Source: an uncultured bacterium (lineage in GTDB: Bacteria > Bacillota_I > Bacilli_A > RFN20 > CAG-826). Taken from it: a stretch of DNA of 64,000 nucleotides. Numbering within the stretch: position 1 is the first letter of the stretch; every line of letters begins with the position of its first letter. This document shows, one piece after another, positions 8,430-16,553 of the stretch. The stretch lies in NCBI GenBank assembly GCA_949297445.1, contig CASFSS010000018.1, positions 62,001 through 126,000 of the forward strand, read 5' to 3'. The notes under the pieces are model-generated. The model saw only the letters and a program-made list of their open reading frames with translations, was not told the DNA's origin and did not search any database. The position numbers and the translations under genes are program-made.

Positions 8430-8516
8430 GATTCCCTCCGCTAGCATTATCTAGATCAGGTACGGTTTCATCTATTAGCAAGATGATCTCAGCCGAATTA
8501 ATTCAGCACCCAAAAC
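8430..8516 (-). promoter_or_regulatory. TPP riboswitch (THI element)
   Basis: Read on the minus strand, the element holds the hallmark blocks in order: GGGTGCTG, CTGAGATCATC, then ACCTGATCTAGATAATGC and AGCGGAGGGAA. These are the pyrimidine- and pyrophosphate-sensing helices of the thiamine pyrophosphate aptamer. It lies directly upstream of the ThiT-like transporter and should shut it down when TPP is abundant. Confidence 0.95.
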
Positions 8517-8518
8517 GT

Positions 8519-8548
8519 ATTATATAACAAATTAATTGTTCCAAACAA
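8519..8548 (-). promoter_or_regulatory. Promoter of the TPP-riboswitch transcript
   Basis: TTGTTT and TATAAT with an 18-nt spacer on the minus strand; predicted start is just before the riboswitch. The -35 region lies inside the 3' end of ung. Confidence 0.55.
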
Positions 8549-9185
8549 TCGGTGTCACACCATTTTTTTCAAGAAATTCATTCGCTCGTTTAAATTGATT
8601 TTTATAAAACCAACCTCCACGATTGGCACTTAAAGGCGAAGGATGTACTGTCTCAATTACACAATGATTTTTATTGGTTACAAGTGTGGCGTAGCGACGG
8701 GCAAAAGAACCCCAAAGCAAAAAAACAATTGGCCGATTGATTGTGTCTAAATAACGCATCACGTCGTCCAAAAAAGATTCATAAAATTTAAAACTGTGCG
8801 ATAGCGGAGTGCTCTCCTTAACAGTCAAATATGCATTTAAAAGCAGAACACCTTGTTTGGCTAGATATGTTAAGTCTCCATCGGGCTTCATTTTCGTTCC
8901 AAATTCTATTTCTATTTCGCGATAAATATTGAGTAAGGATGGCGGAAGAGGAACGCCAGAATTTACCGAAAAGGCTAGACCATTCGCCTGATGTTTTTCA
9001 TGGTAAGGATCTTGACCAATTATAACCACTTTTACTTTGTCAAAAGGACACATTTTAAAAGCACGAAATACATCTTTGCGGGGCGGAAAAACAACTTCTT
9101 TTTCATAAATTTGATTAATGAAGGTAATCATTTCATGAAAATAAGGTTGCTCTTTGATTTGTTCAAGAGTAAGTGCTTCGCTCAT
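8532..9185 (-). CDS. ung: Uracil-DNA glycosylase
   Basis: Ung removes uracil from DNA to start base-excision repair. The 217-residue protein has the family 1 water-activating motif GQDPYHE (Asp59), the LLLNAYLTV stretch and the C-terminal catalytic HPSPLSANRGG loop. Length is normal. There is no SD before ATG 9185. Instead a perfect extended -10 (TGATATAAT) ends 9 nt upstream, so the mRNA should start at or within two or three bases of the ATG. It is divergent from a glycosyltransferase operon. Confidence 0.96.
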   Translation of the reverse strand: MSEALTLEQIKEQPYFHEMITFINQIYEKEVVFPPRKDVFRAFKMCPFDKVKVVIIGQDPYHEKHQANGLAFSVNSGVPLPPSLLNIYREIEIEFGTKMKPDGDLTYLAKQGVLLLNAYLTVKESTPLSHSFKFYESFLDDVMRYLDTINRPIVFLLWGSFARRYATLVTNKNHCVIETVHPSPLSANRGGWFYKNQFKRANEFLEKNGVTPIVWNN

Positions 9186-9194
9186 ATCGTGATA

Positions 9195-9203
9195 ATTATA
9201 TCA
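9195..9203 (-). promoter_or_regulatory. Extended -10 promoter of ung inside a palindrome
   Basis: TGATATAAT (minus strand) is a textbook extended -10. It ends 9 nt before the ung ATG. The box is framed by CGTGAT-N6-ATCACG (9188-9205), an inverted repeat that could be an operator. Confidence 0.6.
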
Positions 9204-9228
9204 CGTGTAAAATTTTACTTTAACAATG

Positions 9229-9234
9229 TATAAT
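9229..9234 (+). promoter_or_regulatory. -10 box of the glycosyltransferase pair
   Basis: TATAAT ends 9 nt before ATG 9244. No SD and no strong -35 are visible. The in-frame ATG at 9226 overlaps this box, so it is unlikely to be the start. Confidence 0.55.
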
Positions 9235-9243
9235 ACTACTGAA

Positions 9244-10344
9244 ATGAAAATCCTCTTCGTTTTTAATCATCCCGCCCCATATAAAATTAAACTGTTTAAT
9301 GAATTGGCGCGCTACATGGATTTAGAAGTTGCATTTGAAAGAAAACGGGCTTCTAATCGAAATAAGCTTTTTTATAAAAATGCGGCTTATAATTTTAATC
9401 ATGTCTATTTACGTGGCATTCCTATTGGAAAAGAAAATCATTTTTCATTAGATTTAATTCACCTAATTAAAAACAATAATTACGATTTAATAATAATGAA
9501 TGGTTACTCAACATTAACCGAAATGATGACAATTAAATATCTTAATAATCATAAAATGCCATATGCATTATATATAAATGGCGGAATAATTCCTAAGCAA
9601 GAACCCAAGTGGAAAAAACGCCTCAAACGAAAATATATCTCGAGTGCAAAATATTTTTTCTCGCCGACAAAAGAATCAACTGATTATTTGCTTTATTATG
9701 GTGCGAACAAGAAAAATATCTATGAATATTCGTACTCCACATTAAACAAAATAGAATTACTAGATGAGCCTCTTTCCAGAGAACAAAAAGAAAAAATAAG
9801 GCAGGAATTAAATATTTCGTCATTTAAACATATTGCCACAACTATTGGCGAATTATGTCAAAGAAAAAATCAATTATATTTGCTTAAAATATGGAATACA
9901 ATGCCAAAAGATTTTTTGCTAATTATTATTGGTGAAGGAAAAGACAAAAAGAAAATAGAGCACTATATTAAAGAGAATAAATTGAATAATGTGCTTTTGA
10001 CGGGTTTTTTAGATAGAAAAAATACATTCAAATATATAAAGGCAAGTGATTTAACTATTTTTCCAACCCGGGAAGACATCTATGGTCATGTTGTGCTTGA
10101 ATCGCTATCTCAGTGGGTTCCCATTATAAGCTCTCCCAATGCTAATTCGGCATTAAAATATATTGTCAAAAATCGAACTGGCCTATTTTTGCCATTAGAT
10201 GATTCAGCGGCCGCTAAGGATATAATTATAAAAGGGTTAGATATCCTTATTGACAAAAATGACTTTAGCGTGGTTAAAGAGGCTACCATCGAAAAAAATG
10301 CTTTACGTCATTTTGAACAAATAGAGGAAATGCTTAGAAAATGA
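9244..10344 (+). CDS. Glycosyltransferase, GT-B fold (family 4 type)
   Basis: A cytoplasmic sugar-nucleotide-dependent transferase for surface glycan synthesis. The N-terminal half starts MKILFVFNHPAPYKIKLFNEL. The C-terminal Rossmann half has ATTIGELCQRKNQLYLLKIW, LLTGFLDRKNTFKYIKASDLTIFPTRED and VLESLSQWVPIISS, matching glycosyl transferase group 1 folds with the usual E-x7-E-like donor-site region. I choose ATG 9244 rather than 9226 because the latter lies in the -10 box. The 366-residue length is normal. Its stop overlaps the next gene by 4 nt (ATGA), forming a two-gene operon. Sugar specificity cannot be read. Confidence 0.85.
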   Translation: MKILFVFNHPAPYKIKLFNELARYMDLEVAFERKRASNRNKLFYKNAAYNFNHVYLRGIPIGKENHFSLDLIHLIKNNNYDLIIMNGYSTLTEMMTIKYLNNHKMPYALYINGGIIPKQEPKWKKRLKRKYISSAKYFFSPTKESTDYLLYYGANKKNIYEYSYSTLNKIELLDEPLSREQKEKIRQELNISSFKHIATTIGELCQRKNQLYLLKIWNTMPKDFLLIIIGEGKDKKKIEHYIKENKLNNVLLTGFLDRKNTFKYIKASDLTIFPTREDIYGHVVLESLSQWVPIISSPNANSALKYIVKNRTGLFLPLDDSAAAKDIIIKGLDILIDKNDFSVVKEATIEKNALRHFEQIEEMLRK

Positions 10345-11516
10345 ATATCATTGTCTTAACTTCATATATGGAAGATTCTTATTTTTCTAGCTATTTGGAT
10401 GAAGCTTCTATCAAACCGAATCCAAGCAATCAAAATTTTTATTACAAGCTGATTCAAGCTTTAAAAATTAATAATGATATCGATGTCATCTCATTACGTC
10501 CTTTTGCAAAAAATATGTTTGCGGAGAAAAAGTTAAACGAAAAGTATGATGACGTTGATGGCATTCATTACTTTTATCCACAAGTTAAGACATCTATTTT
10601 CTATAAACTATTATTCGAAAAAAATTATCTATACAAGGCAATTAATAATTATATCGCCAATCATCATCTCCGCGATTTTATCATCGTCGTCGATCCTTTA
10701 AGAATTAATCTAGGAAAAGTGGCTATTGATATTAAAAAGCGCTACGGAAAAAAATGTGTGGCTGTTCTTACCGATAATCCAAACAATTTATCTTCAGTAA
10801 ATAGGCACTATAAAAAACAATTCAATAAGTACATCCAAAATTTTGATGGTTATATATCCTTGACGCGCAAACTTAACGAATTATTTAATCCAGCTGATAA
10901 ACCTTGCTATTTTTTGGAAGGGCTAGCACTAGAAATGAAAAAAGGCACGCCAAAACCTCTTGGTAAATATATATTTTTTGGTGGTTCGCTTTATGAAAAA
11001 TATGGTGTAAAGAATTTGTTAGAAGCGTATAAAGAAATTGATATACCATACCGTCTAGTAATAGCAGGCGATGGCAAAATGCGCAAAGAAATATACAATT
11101 GGAGCGAAAGAATCGATACGCGCGTTTTATATCTTGGCATGGTTAATCGCGAAACAATTGAAAATCTAGAACAATTTGCAGAATTAAATATTAACCCGCG
11201 ACCATTTTCAAAGACACTCGATGAAGAATCCATCCCTTCTAAAGTCATTGAATATTTGTCTAGTGGAACATTGACAATGACAACGATGAACACACCTCTA
11301 TATAATTATTTTAAAAATGAGGCCATTTGGTTAAATGGCGACTCGGTTATTGACATTAAAAATGGTTTATTGCAATTTAATTCAATGTCAAAAGACGAAA
11401 AAAGAAATATGGCTAAAAAGGCTAAAAGCAAAGCAATCCATTTGTATGGCATGCAAAGTCAAAGTGCTGGATTGATGGAATTTTTAGTAAGATTAAAAAA
11501 AACAGTTATTTATTAA
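10341..11516 (+). CDS. Glycosyltransferase, GT-B fold
   Basis: A second glycosyltransferase of 391 residues, coupled to the first by ATGA. The C-terminal half shows the donor-binding pattern of GT4 enzymes: IFFGGSLYEKYGVKNLLEAYKE, YRLVIAGDGKMRKEI, VLYLGMVNRETIENLEQFAELNINPRP and IPSKVIEYLSSGTLT, where the last includes the conserved Glu. The N-terminal half is less typical. It ends with an 11-nt overlap of the convergent glycosyltransferase at 11506. It probably adds a sugar to the same surface polysaccharide as its partner. Confidence 0.8.
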   Translation: MNIIVLTSYMEDSYFSSYLDEASIKPNPSNQNFYYKLIQALKINNDIDVISLRPFAKNMFAEKKLNEKYDDVDGIHYFYPQVKTSIFYKLLFEKNYLYKAINNYIANHHLRDFIIVVDPLRINLGKVAIDIKKRYGKKCVAVLTDNPNNLSSVNRHYKKQFNKYIQNFDGYISLTRKLNELFNPADKPCYFLEGLALEMKKGTPKPLGKYIFFGGSLYEKYGVKNLLEAYKEIDIPYRLVIAGDGKMRKEIYNWSERIDTRVLYLGMVNRETIENLEQFAELNINPRPFSKTLDEESIPSKVIEYLSSGTLTMTTMNTPLYNYFKNEAIWLNGDSVIDIKNGLLQFNSMSKDEKRNMAKKAKSKAIHLYGMQSQSAGLMEFLVRLKKTVIY

Positions 11517-12699
11517 TAAGGGAATCTTCAAGTTCTGATTCAAATGAAATGACCAATTTTTCTATCGACAAATTATCTTTGTAATAGGCGCGATTTTTAT
11601 TGCCAAGTTCTTGTTTTTCTTTTTCGCTTAACGAGATTATATATTTCATCTTCTCAGCAATCTCTTCGACATCTTCGCTTGATATAATGCCACCGCCGGC
11701 GTCTTTTAATAATTTTTTACCATCGCCGCCAAGAATTCCCAAAATTGGTTTACCATATTTCAAATATTGAGTAAGTTTATTGGGGATTGTTTTAGAAACA
11801 TAGCTACCGTCGTTTTTAAGCGAAACAATTAAAGCGTCGGATTGATAAAAATACCTTTCAGCTTCTTCAATCGGCAAAGCTCCTTCATAAAGCACTTTTT
11901 CTTTTAAGAGCGGATTATTCAATTTTGCTAATACATCGTTGAGTTCACTGCCCATGCCCATTAAGTGCAAAGCACAATCATCTCTATCCAACTTTTCCAT
12001 AGCTAAAATGAGTAGGTCAATTAATTGCAGTTTTCCAATATTACCTGCGTATACAAAATTATGCTTTTTCTCATAGACAATAGGTGGTCGTTTTTCGTTT
12101 GAACTTAACGAGGGCTGATTAATATATTTATGTTTTTTAGATAATCCAAGTTCCTTTTCAAAGTAATCCTTAAATGAAGGTGAAGAGATTAATATTTTAT
12201 CGCAATTTTGATAGAGACTCTTTGACCACTTATACAAAATTCGGTACGCTAAAGAATTTTTTCTAATTGCCTTAGTTACCACCGTTGATTCGGGCCACAA
12301 ATCCATACAATATAAGACGTGAGGTACGTTATGTTTTTTGGCATATTTAACAGCCGGAGCAATCGAAATAACAGGCGACAATGAAAACGATAAAACAATG
12401 TCAGCAGCTATCTTGAGTCGATTGACAGCTCTTTTTGCATTGAGCCAAAAAGATAAATAATTTAGCGAAACAACAAAATGAGAATTTTTTCGAGCAATCA
12501 ATTTTACACGATGAATTTTGACTCCATCAATTTCTTCGTAGCGACACTTTTTGTAAGCTGGCAAAATATGACCATATCCATAATTTGGTAGGCCGGTTAA
12601 AACATGCACATCGTGTCCGCGACGCACTAATTCACGAGCGATATCATGTGTGCAAAAGCGCTCTGGGTAATAGAATTGGGTAACTATTAAAATTCTCAT
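11506..12699 (-). CDS. Glycosyltransferase family 4 (WbuB-like)
   Basis: A 397-residue GT4 enzyme. The start MRILIVTQFYYPERFCTHDIA and RGHDVHVLTGLPNYGYGHI are typical of WbuB/FucNAc-transferase-like proteins. The C-terminal part has FVYAGNIGKLQLIDLLILAM, the ALHLMGMGSEL strand, LYEGALPIEEAERYFYQSDALIVSL and IPNKLTQYLKYGKPILGI. It follows tldE by 19 nt with no SD that I can see. Its 3' end overlaps the plus-strand glycosyltransferase by 11 nt. Likely role: cell-surface polysaccharide assembly; sugar unknown. Confidence 0.85.
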   Translation of the reverse strand: MRILIVTQFYYPERFCTHDIARELVRRGHDVHVLTGLPNYGYGHILPAYKKCRYEEIDGVKIHRVKLIARKNSHFVVSLNYLSFWLNAKRAVNRLKIAADIVLSFSLSPVISIAPAVKYAKKHNVPHVLYCMDLWPESTVVTKAIRKNSLAYRILYKWSKSLYQNCDKILISSPSFKDYFEKELGLSKKHKYINQPSLSSNEKRPPIVYEKKHNFVYAGNIGKLQLIDLLILAMEKLDRDDCALHLMGMGSELNDVLAKLNNPLLKEKVLYEGALPIEEAERYFYQSDALIVSLKNDGSYVSKTIPNKLTQYLKYGKPILGILGGDGKKLLKDAGGGIISSEDVEEIAEKMKYIISLSEKEKQELGNKNRAYYKDNLSIEKLVISFESELEDSLINK

Positions 12700-12718
12700 T
12701 TTATGGAGTATTGCGGTC

Positions 12719-14041
12719 TTATTGCCCTGAAACCTTTATTTTTTTAATTAAAATGCTCGGAGTTAATGTAGAGGAGAAAGATGGTTTTGCATCATTGCCA
12801 ACAGCAACAATGTCGTTAAATAACTCGAGGATATTTCCGCTTATTGTTAAGATATCAAATGGATGATCAATTTTTCCATCTTTAATTTCGAAACCTTCCG
12901 CTTGAAGTGAGAAGTTTCCACTACGAGCATTTAAACCGGCATGTAAGCCTGTAACCGAAGTGATATAGACACCATTTTTCACTTTTGCAAAAAGTTGTTC
13001 TTGCGTAAGGCGTCCTTTCTTTAAAACTAAGTGTGTAGGCGCAATACCAATTGCCGCGCCGGCACGATAGCCGTTTCCGGTTGATTCCACTCCGTCTTTT
13101 TTAGCTGTTCTTAAATCATATAAGTATGTTTTTAGAACACCATTTTTAATGATGGTTAAATTTTTTGTTGCAACGCCTTCATCGTCAAAGCTAGATGCAA
13201 ATAAAGTCTTATCTAATGGACGATCTTCAACCGTCAAATGTTTGGACGCCACTTGCTTATCTAATTTACCTTCAAAAAGCGACGAGTGCTTTTGTACATC
13301 TTCGCTTGAAGCGTAGGAAACTAGAACATCTAATAAAGGTCGCACCACATCTGGATCTAAAACAGCGCGATATGTTTTTGTCTTGGCGGGTAGGCCACCT
13401 AATTTATTAAGAGCATCTTCGGCGGCTTCTTTAACAATTTTATCGATATTGAGTTTTGAATAATCGTTATCCAATTGGTACCCTATACCATTTTTTGTTA
13501 CTTTGCCGTCACTAGCAACCGCATAAGCGAACATGACAAAACTATTGCTTTTCGAAGTAAGTTTTAATCCTTTAGAATTTATAATAGTGCGTTTAGAAAC
13601 TTCTTCCTGATATTCAACTGCACCGACTTCGACAATTCGTTTATCGTAGGCACGAATTTTTTCTTCAATCGCCTTCGCGTCAGCAATTTTTGTTTCGGTT
13701 GGCACATCGCCAAGTTCTTTATTAAATAAATTTATTCTTTTGTATTTTGGGCTGCCTTCGAAAATAATTGACGGGTCATCGTTTTCAATAACACGTGCGT
13801 TATTAACAATATCGTCCACGAGTTTTTCAGCAATTTCATTATCATAATAATCAGATGTCGCGGTTCCGAATTTACCATTTATAATTCCGCGCGCTATAAT
13901 TCCTAAAGAATTATTGGCGGTATATTCATCAATTTCACCATGAAATATTGAAAAAGATAATGATTCTTCTTCGCCAATCGCCAAATCGCACTCTTCAATT
14001 CCGCGCTCTTTGGCTAATTCAAAAAATTTATCGTATTTCAT
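12719..14041 (-). CDS. pmbA: TldE/PmbA metalloprotease partner subunit
   Basis: PmbA/TldE forms a heterodimeric protease with TldD that trims peptides such as microcins or modified peptides in the cytoplasm. The 440-residue protein has the PmbA landmarks ERGIEECDLAIGEEESLSFS, GIIARGIINGKFGTATSDY, and in the C-terminal half STGNGYRAGAAIGIAPTHLVL and LHAGLNARSGNFSLQAEGF. It lacks the HExxxH motif, as expected for the non-catalytic partner. The start overlaps tldD by 4 nt, so the pair is coupled. No peptide substrate gene is seen nearby. Confidence 0.93.
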   Translation of the reverse strand: MKYDKFFELAKERGIEECDLAIGEEESLSFSIFHGEIDEYTANNSLGIIARGIINGKFGTATSDYYDNEIAEKLVDDIVNNARVIENDDPSIIFEGSPKYKRINLFNKELGDVPTETKIADAKAIEEKIRAYDKRIVEVGAVEYQEEVSKRTIINSKGLKLTSKSNSFVMFAYAVASDGKVTKNGIGYQLDNDYSKLNIDKIVKEAAEDALNKLGGLPAKTKTYRAVLDPDVVRPLLDVLVSYASSEDVQKHSSLFEGKLDKQVASKHLTVEDRPLDKTLFASSFDDEGVATKNLTIIKNGVLKTYLYDLRTAKKDGVESTGNGYRAGAAIGIAPTHLVLKKGRLTQEQLFAKVKNGVYITSVTGLHAGLNARSGNFSLQAEGFEIKDGKIDHPFDILTISGNILELFNDIVAVGNDAKPSFSSTLTPSILIKKIKVSGQ

Positions 14042-15438
14042 TTTAATTCGCCTCCTCGGCCACCAACTGTTACATTTCTTAAGCGAATGGTTGGCTGGCC
14101 AACATTGACACGGATTTGGCCACTAGATGCACCACACATGCCTTGTCCCATATCTAAATCATTACCTACCATGTCGATTTGTTTAAGTATTTCATGACCT
14201 TTGCCAATGAGAGTCGCGCCTTTCACCGGTTCACAAATTTTTCCATCGCGAACAATATAGGCTTCGCTACAACCAAAATTAAATTCGCCGGTCGAAGGAT
14301 TGACTGATCCGCCTTTAAATCCAACGGTATAAAGCCCTAATTTGGTTGCTGCAATAATTTCTTCTTTCGTCGATTTACCAGCTTCAATATAAGTATTTGA
14401 CATTCTCGAAGTTGGAATATGACGATAAGACTGACGACGACAGGCACCGTTTCCACCTTTATTCATTCGTCGGCCATTAAAATCATCAATCATAAAGCCA
14501 ACGAGTTTTCCATCTTTAATTAATTGTCGCTTTTCTCCTTTGTTGCCTTCATCATCAATGCCAATTGAACCCCAGGCACCGCTGATTGTCGAATCGTCTA
14601 CCGCGCTGACAATTGGCGAAGCAATCTCTTCCCCTATCATGTCGCTTTTAAAACACGATAATCCGCGAGCGGCCGAGCTAGCTTCAAGCGGATGACCACA
14701 AGCCTCATGGAATAAAACGCCACCCCAGCCATTACCTACGATGACATCCATAACGCCGGACGGACACTCTTTCGCTTCCAAGTTTTGTAATGCTGTTTCG
14801 ACAGTTTCTTTAGCAATTTTACGAATATCTTCTTTTTTGAAAAGGGAGATATCGCCTTGATAAGATAAAGCGTTAAAAGCATCTTCAAAACTTGTATCAT
14901 TAGCGACCATCACTTGATACATCAAGCGAGCGTATTCTTGTACGCGTGTGAACATCACACCTTTTGAGTTAAAGACGCTGACTTCGTTTCGGGTATTGGA
15001 AAAAATGCCAATGTGACGAACGATGCGAATATCGTTATAACTTTTAATTACATCTAGTCCTTCCTTCACCAACTCAATTTTTTTATCAATTGGTACATCA
15101 TTATACGACGTAGAAACTTTATTTGTATCTTTGTAATTTACCTTCTTTAATTCGCTGACAGATAATTGTCTATCGCCCGTAAACGATTTTGATAATTTGT
15201 CCGCCAAAGCAAGCAAACCTTTTTTCGTTAAGTTATTTGTATAGCCATAAATTTGGCGATTTTCTTTTAATAGGCGCAAACCGACGCCATGCAAATATGA
15301 ATTATTCGACTTATCGACTTTGCCGTTTTCAAACACCAATGAATATGCCGAAGTATTTTCGTAATAAATTTCTGCATAGTCGCCACCTGTTTCAAGCGCC
15401 TTATTTAACACTTCAAGTGCAATTTTTTTACTTATCAT
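14038..15438 (-). CDS. tldD: TldD metalloprotease
   Basis: The catalytic subunit of the TldD/TldE zinc protease. The 466 residues include the HExxxH zinc motif at 244-249 (FHEACGHPLEAS), the SIGIDDEGNKGEKRQLIKDG region, and the C-terminal QGMCGASSGQIRVNVGQP that supplies a conserved Cys. Length is normal. The ATG at 15438 follows an AAAGGAA SD, and TATAAT (15466-15471) lies 27 nt upstream. The partner tldE overlaps by 4 nt. The downstream glycosyltransferase may be in the same transcript. Confidence 0.95.
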   Translation of the reverse strand: MISKKIALEVLNKALETGGDYAEIYYENTSAYSLVFENGKVDKSNNSYLHGVGLRLLKENRQIYGYTNNLTKKGLLALADKLSKSFTGDRQLSVSELKKVNYKDTNKVSTSYNDVPIDKKIELVKEGLDVIKSYNDIRIVRHIGIFSNTRNEVSVFNSKGVMFTRVQEYARLMYQVMVANDTSFEDAFNALSYQGDISLFKKEDIRKIAKETVETALQNLEAKECPSGVMDVIVGNGWGGVLFHEACGHPLEASSAARGLSCFKSDMIGEEIASPIVSAVDDSTISGAWGSIGIDDEGNKGEKRQLIKDGKLVGFMIDDFNGRRMNKGGNGACRRQSYRHIPTSRMSNTYIEAGKSTKEEIIAATKLGLYTVGFKGGSVNPSTGEFNFGCSEAYIVRDGKICEPVKGATLIGKGHEILKQIDMVGNDLDMGQGMCGASSGQIRVNVGQPTIRLRNVTVGGRGGELK

Positions 15439-15465
15439 AAAATAAAAAATTCCTTTCTAATCGAA

Positions 15466-15471
15466 ATTATA
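15466..15471 (-). promoter_or_regulatory. -10 box of the tldD-tldE operon
   Basis: TATAAT on the minus strand, 27 nt before the tldD start, with an SD-containing leader of about 20 nt. No clear -35. Confidence 0.5.
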
Positions 15472-15510
15472 CACTTTTACAAAATTAAATTTGATAAAAA
15501 TAAATAATAT

Positions 15511-16434
15511 TTAGATAGATAATTTATTTAATAAATCGCGGGCGACAACTTTTGCATCATTTTCAGCAATGTAAATTTGTCTTGTCGGATAATTGGTCAC
15601 ATCACCAATTGCATATAATCCTTCTATCGGTGTCTTGCATGTTTCTTTGTCGACAATCATATTGCGATATTCATCTAAAACACCAGCAATTTTTATAAAT
15701 TCGGTATTGGGGTTTTGACCAACTAAAGGAAAAACGCCTTGCACCATGAGTTTCTCCACTTTATTCGTTTCAAGATTTCTAACCAATAAACCGATGAGAT
15801 GATCGTCTTTAATGAGGAATTCATCAACCACCGCCGGAGTTAAAAACTTTACATTCGCATTTTCTTTTAACTCATCGACCAAATATTGTTCAGCTCTAAA
15901 TTCCTTGCGACGATGAATTAAATACAAATTTTTAACAATTTTAGCTAGGTGGATAGCTTCTTTAAAAGCGCTGTTTCCGCCGCCTATTACCGCCACATCT
16001 AACCCGCGATAAAAATGACCGTCGCATAGTGCACAATACGACAACCCGTTGCCAAGCAACTCATCTTCATGAGGAAGTCCTAATTTCTTTTCTTTGGTGC
16101 CGCTAGCCACCACAACATTTTTCGCCACATAAGAATCGTCTAGGGTATCCACAATAAATTGATTGTCACTTTTTTCAATTTTAGTTACTTCATTATATTC
16201 GATAGGTAGCTTACTTTGTTGAGCCTTTTGGAATAGCTCCATCGCAAGTGATGGTCCATCGATTTTATCGTGATTAGGGTAGTTATCTACTCGAGGAGCA
16301 ATATTCACTTTTCCACCCGGCATCCCTTTTTCAATTATTAAAAAAGAAAGATTGGATTTACTAAGTTCAACACCAAGAGCAATGCCACCTGGACCTAAAC
16401 CGACAATAATTACATCAAAAACCTTTTTCAACAC
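15511..16434 (-). CDS. trxB: Thioredoxin reductase TrxB (copy 1)
   Basis: An NADPH-dependent flavoprotein that reduces thioredoxin. The 307 residues have the FAD site VIIVGLGPGGIALGVEL, the redox disulfide CALC at Cys134/Cys137 (YCALCDGHFYRG), an NADPH site AVIGGGNSAFKEA with HRRKEFRAE, and the C-terminal GDVTNYPTRQIYIAENDA. The annotated start is GTG at 16434. TAAAAT lies at 16441-16446, 6 nt from this GTG and 9 nt from an alternative in-frame TTG at 16431. There is no SD, so the message is probably leaderless. It is one of two TrxB paralogues in the window. Confidence 0.93.
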   Translation of the reverse strand: MLKKVFDVIIVGLGPGGIALGVELSKSNLSFLIIEKGMPGGKVNIAPRVDNYPNHDKIDGPSLAMELFQKAQQSKLPIEYNEVTKIEKSDNQFIVDTLDDSYVAKNVVVASGTKEKKLGLPHEDELLGNGLSYCALCDGHFYRGLDVAVIGGGNSAFKEAIHLAKIVKNLYLIHRRKEFRAEQYLVDELKENANVKFLTPAVVDEFLIKDDHLIGLLVRNLETNKVEKLMVQGVFPLVGQNPNTEFIKIAGVLDEYRNMIVDKETCKTPIEGLYAIGDVTNYPTRQIYIAENDAKVVARDLLNKLSI

Positions 16435-16553
16435 GATGTTATTTTACCTAAAACAATTTATAAACTCAAAGACAATGCATTCATCATTCAGCTTTTTAAA
16501 TTAATAATTTCTATCTCTTAGATAATTTTTTGTATAAAATTATTTGTAATAAG

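Noticed and set aside
9226-9243. Upstream ATG for the first glycosyltransferase
   Set aside because: It lies inside the TATAAT box, so a transcript from this promoter would not contain it.
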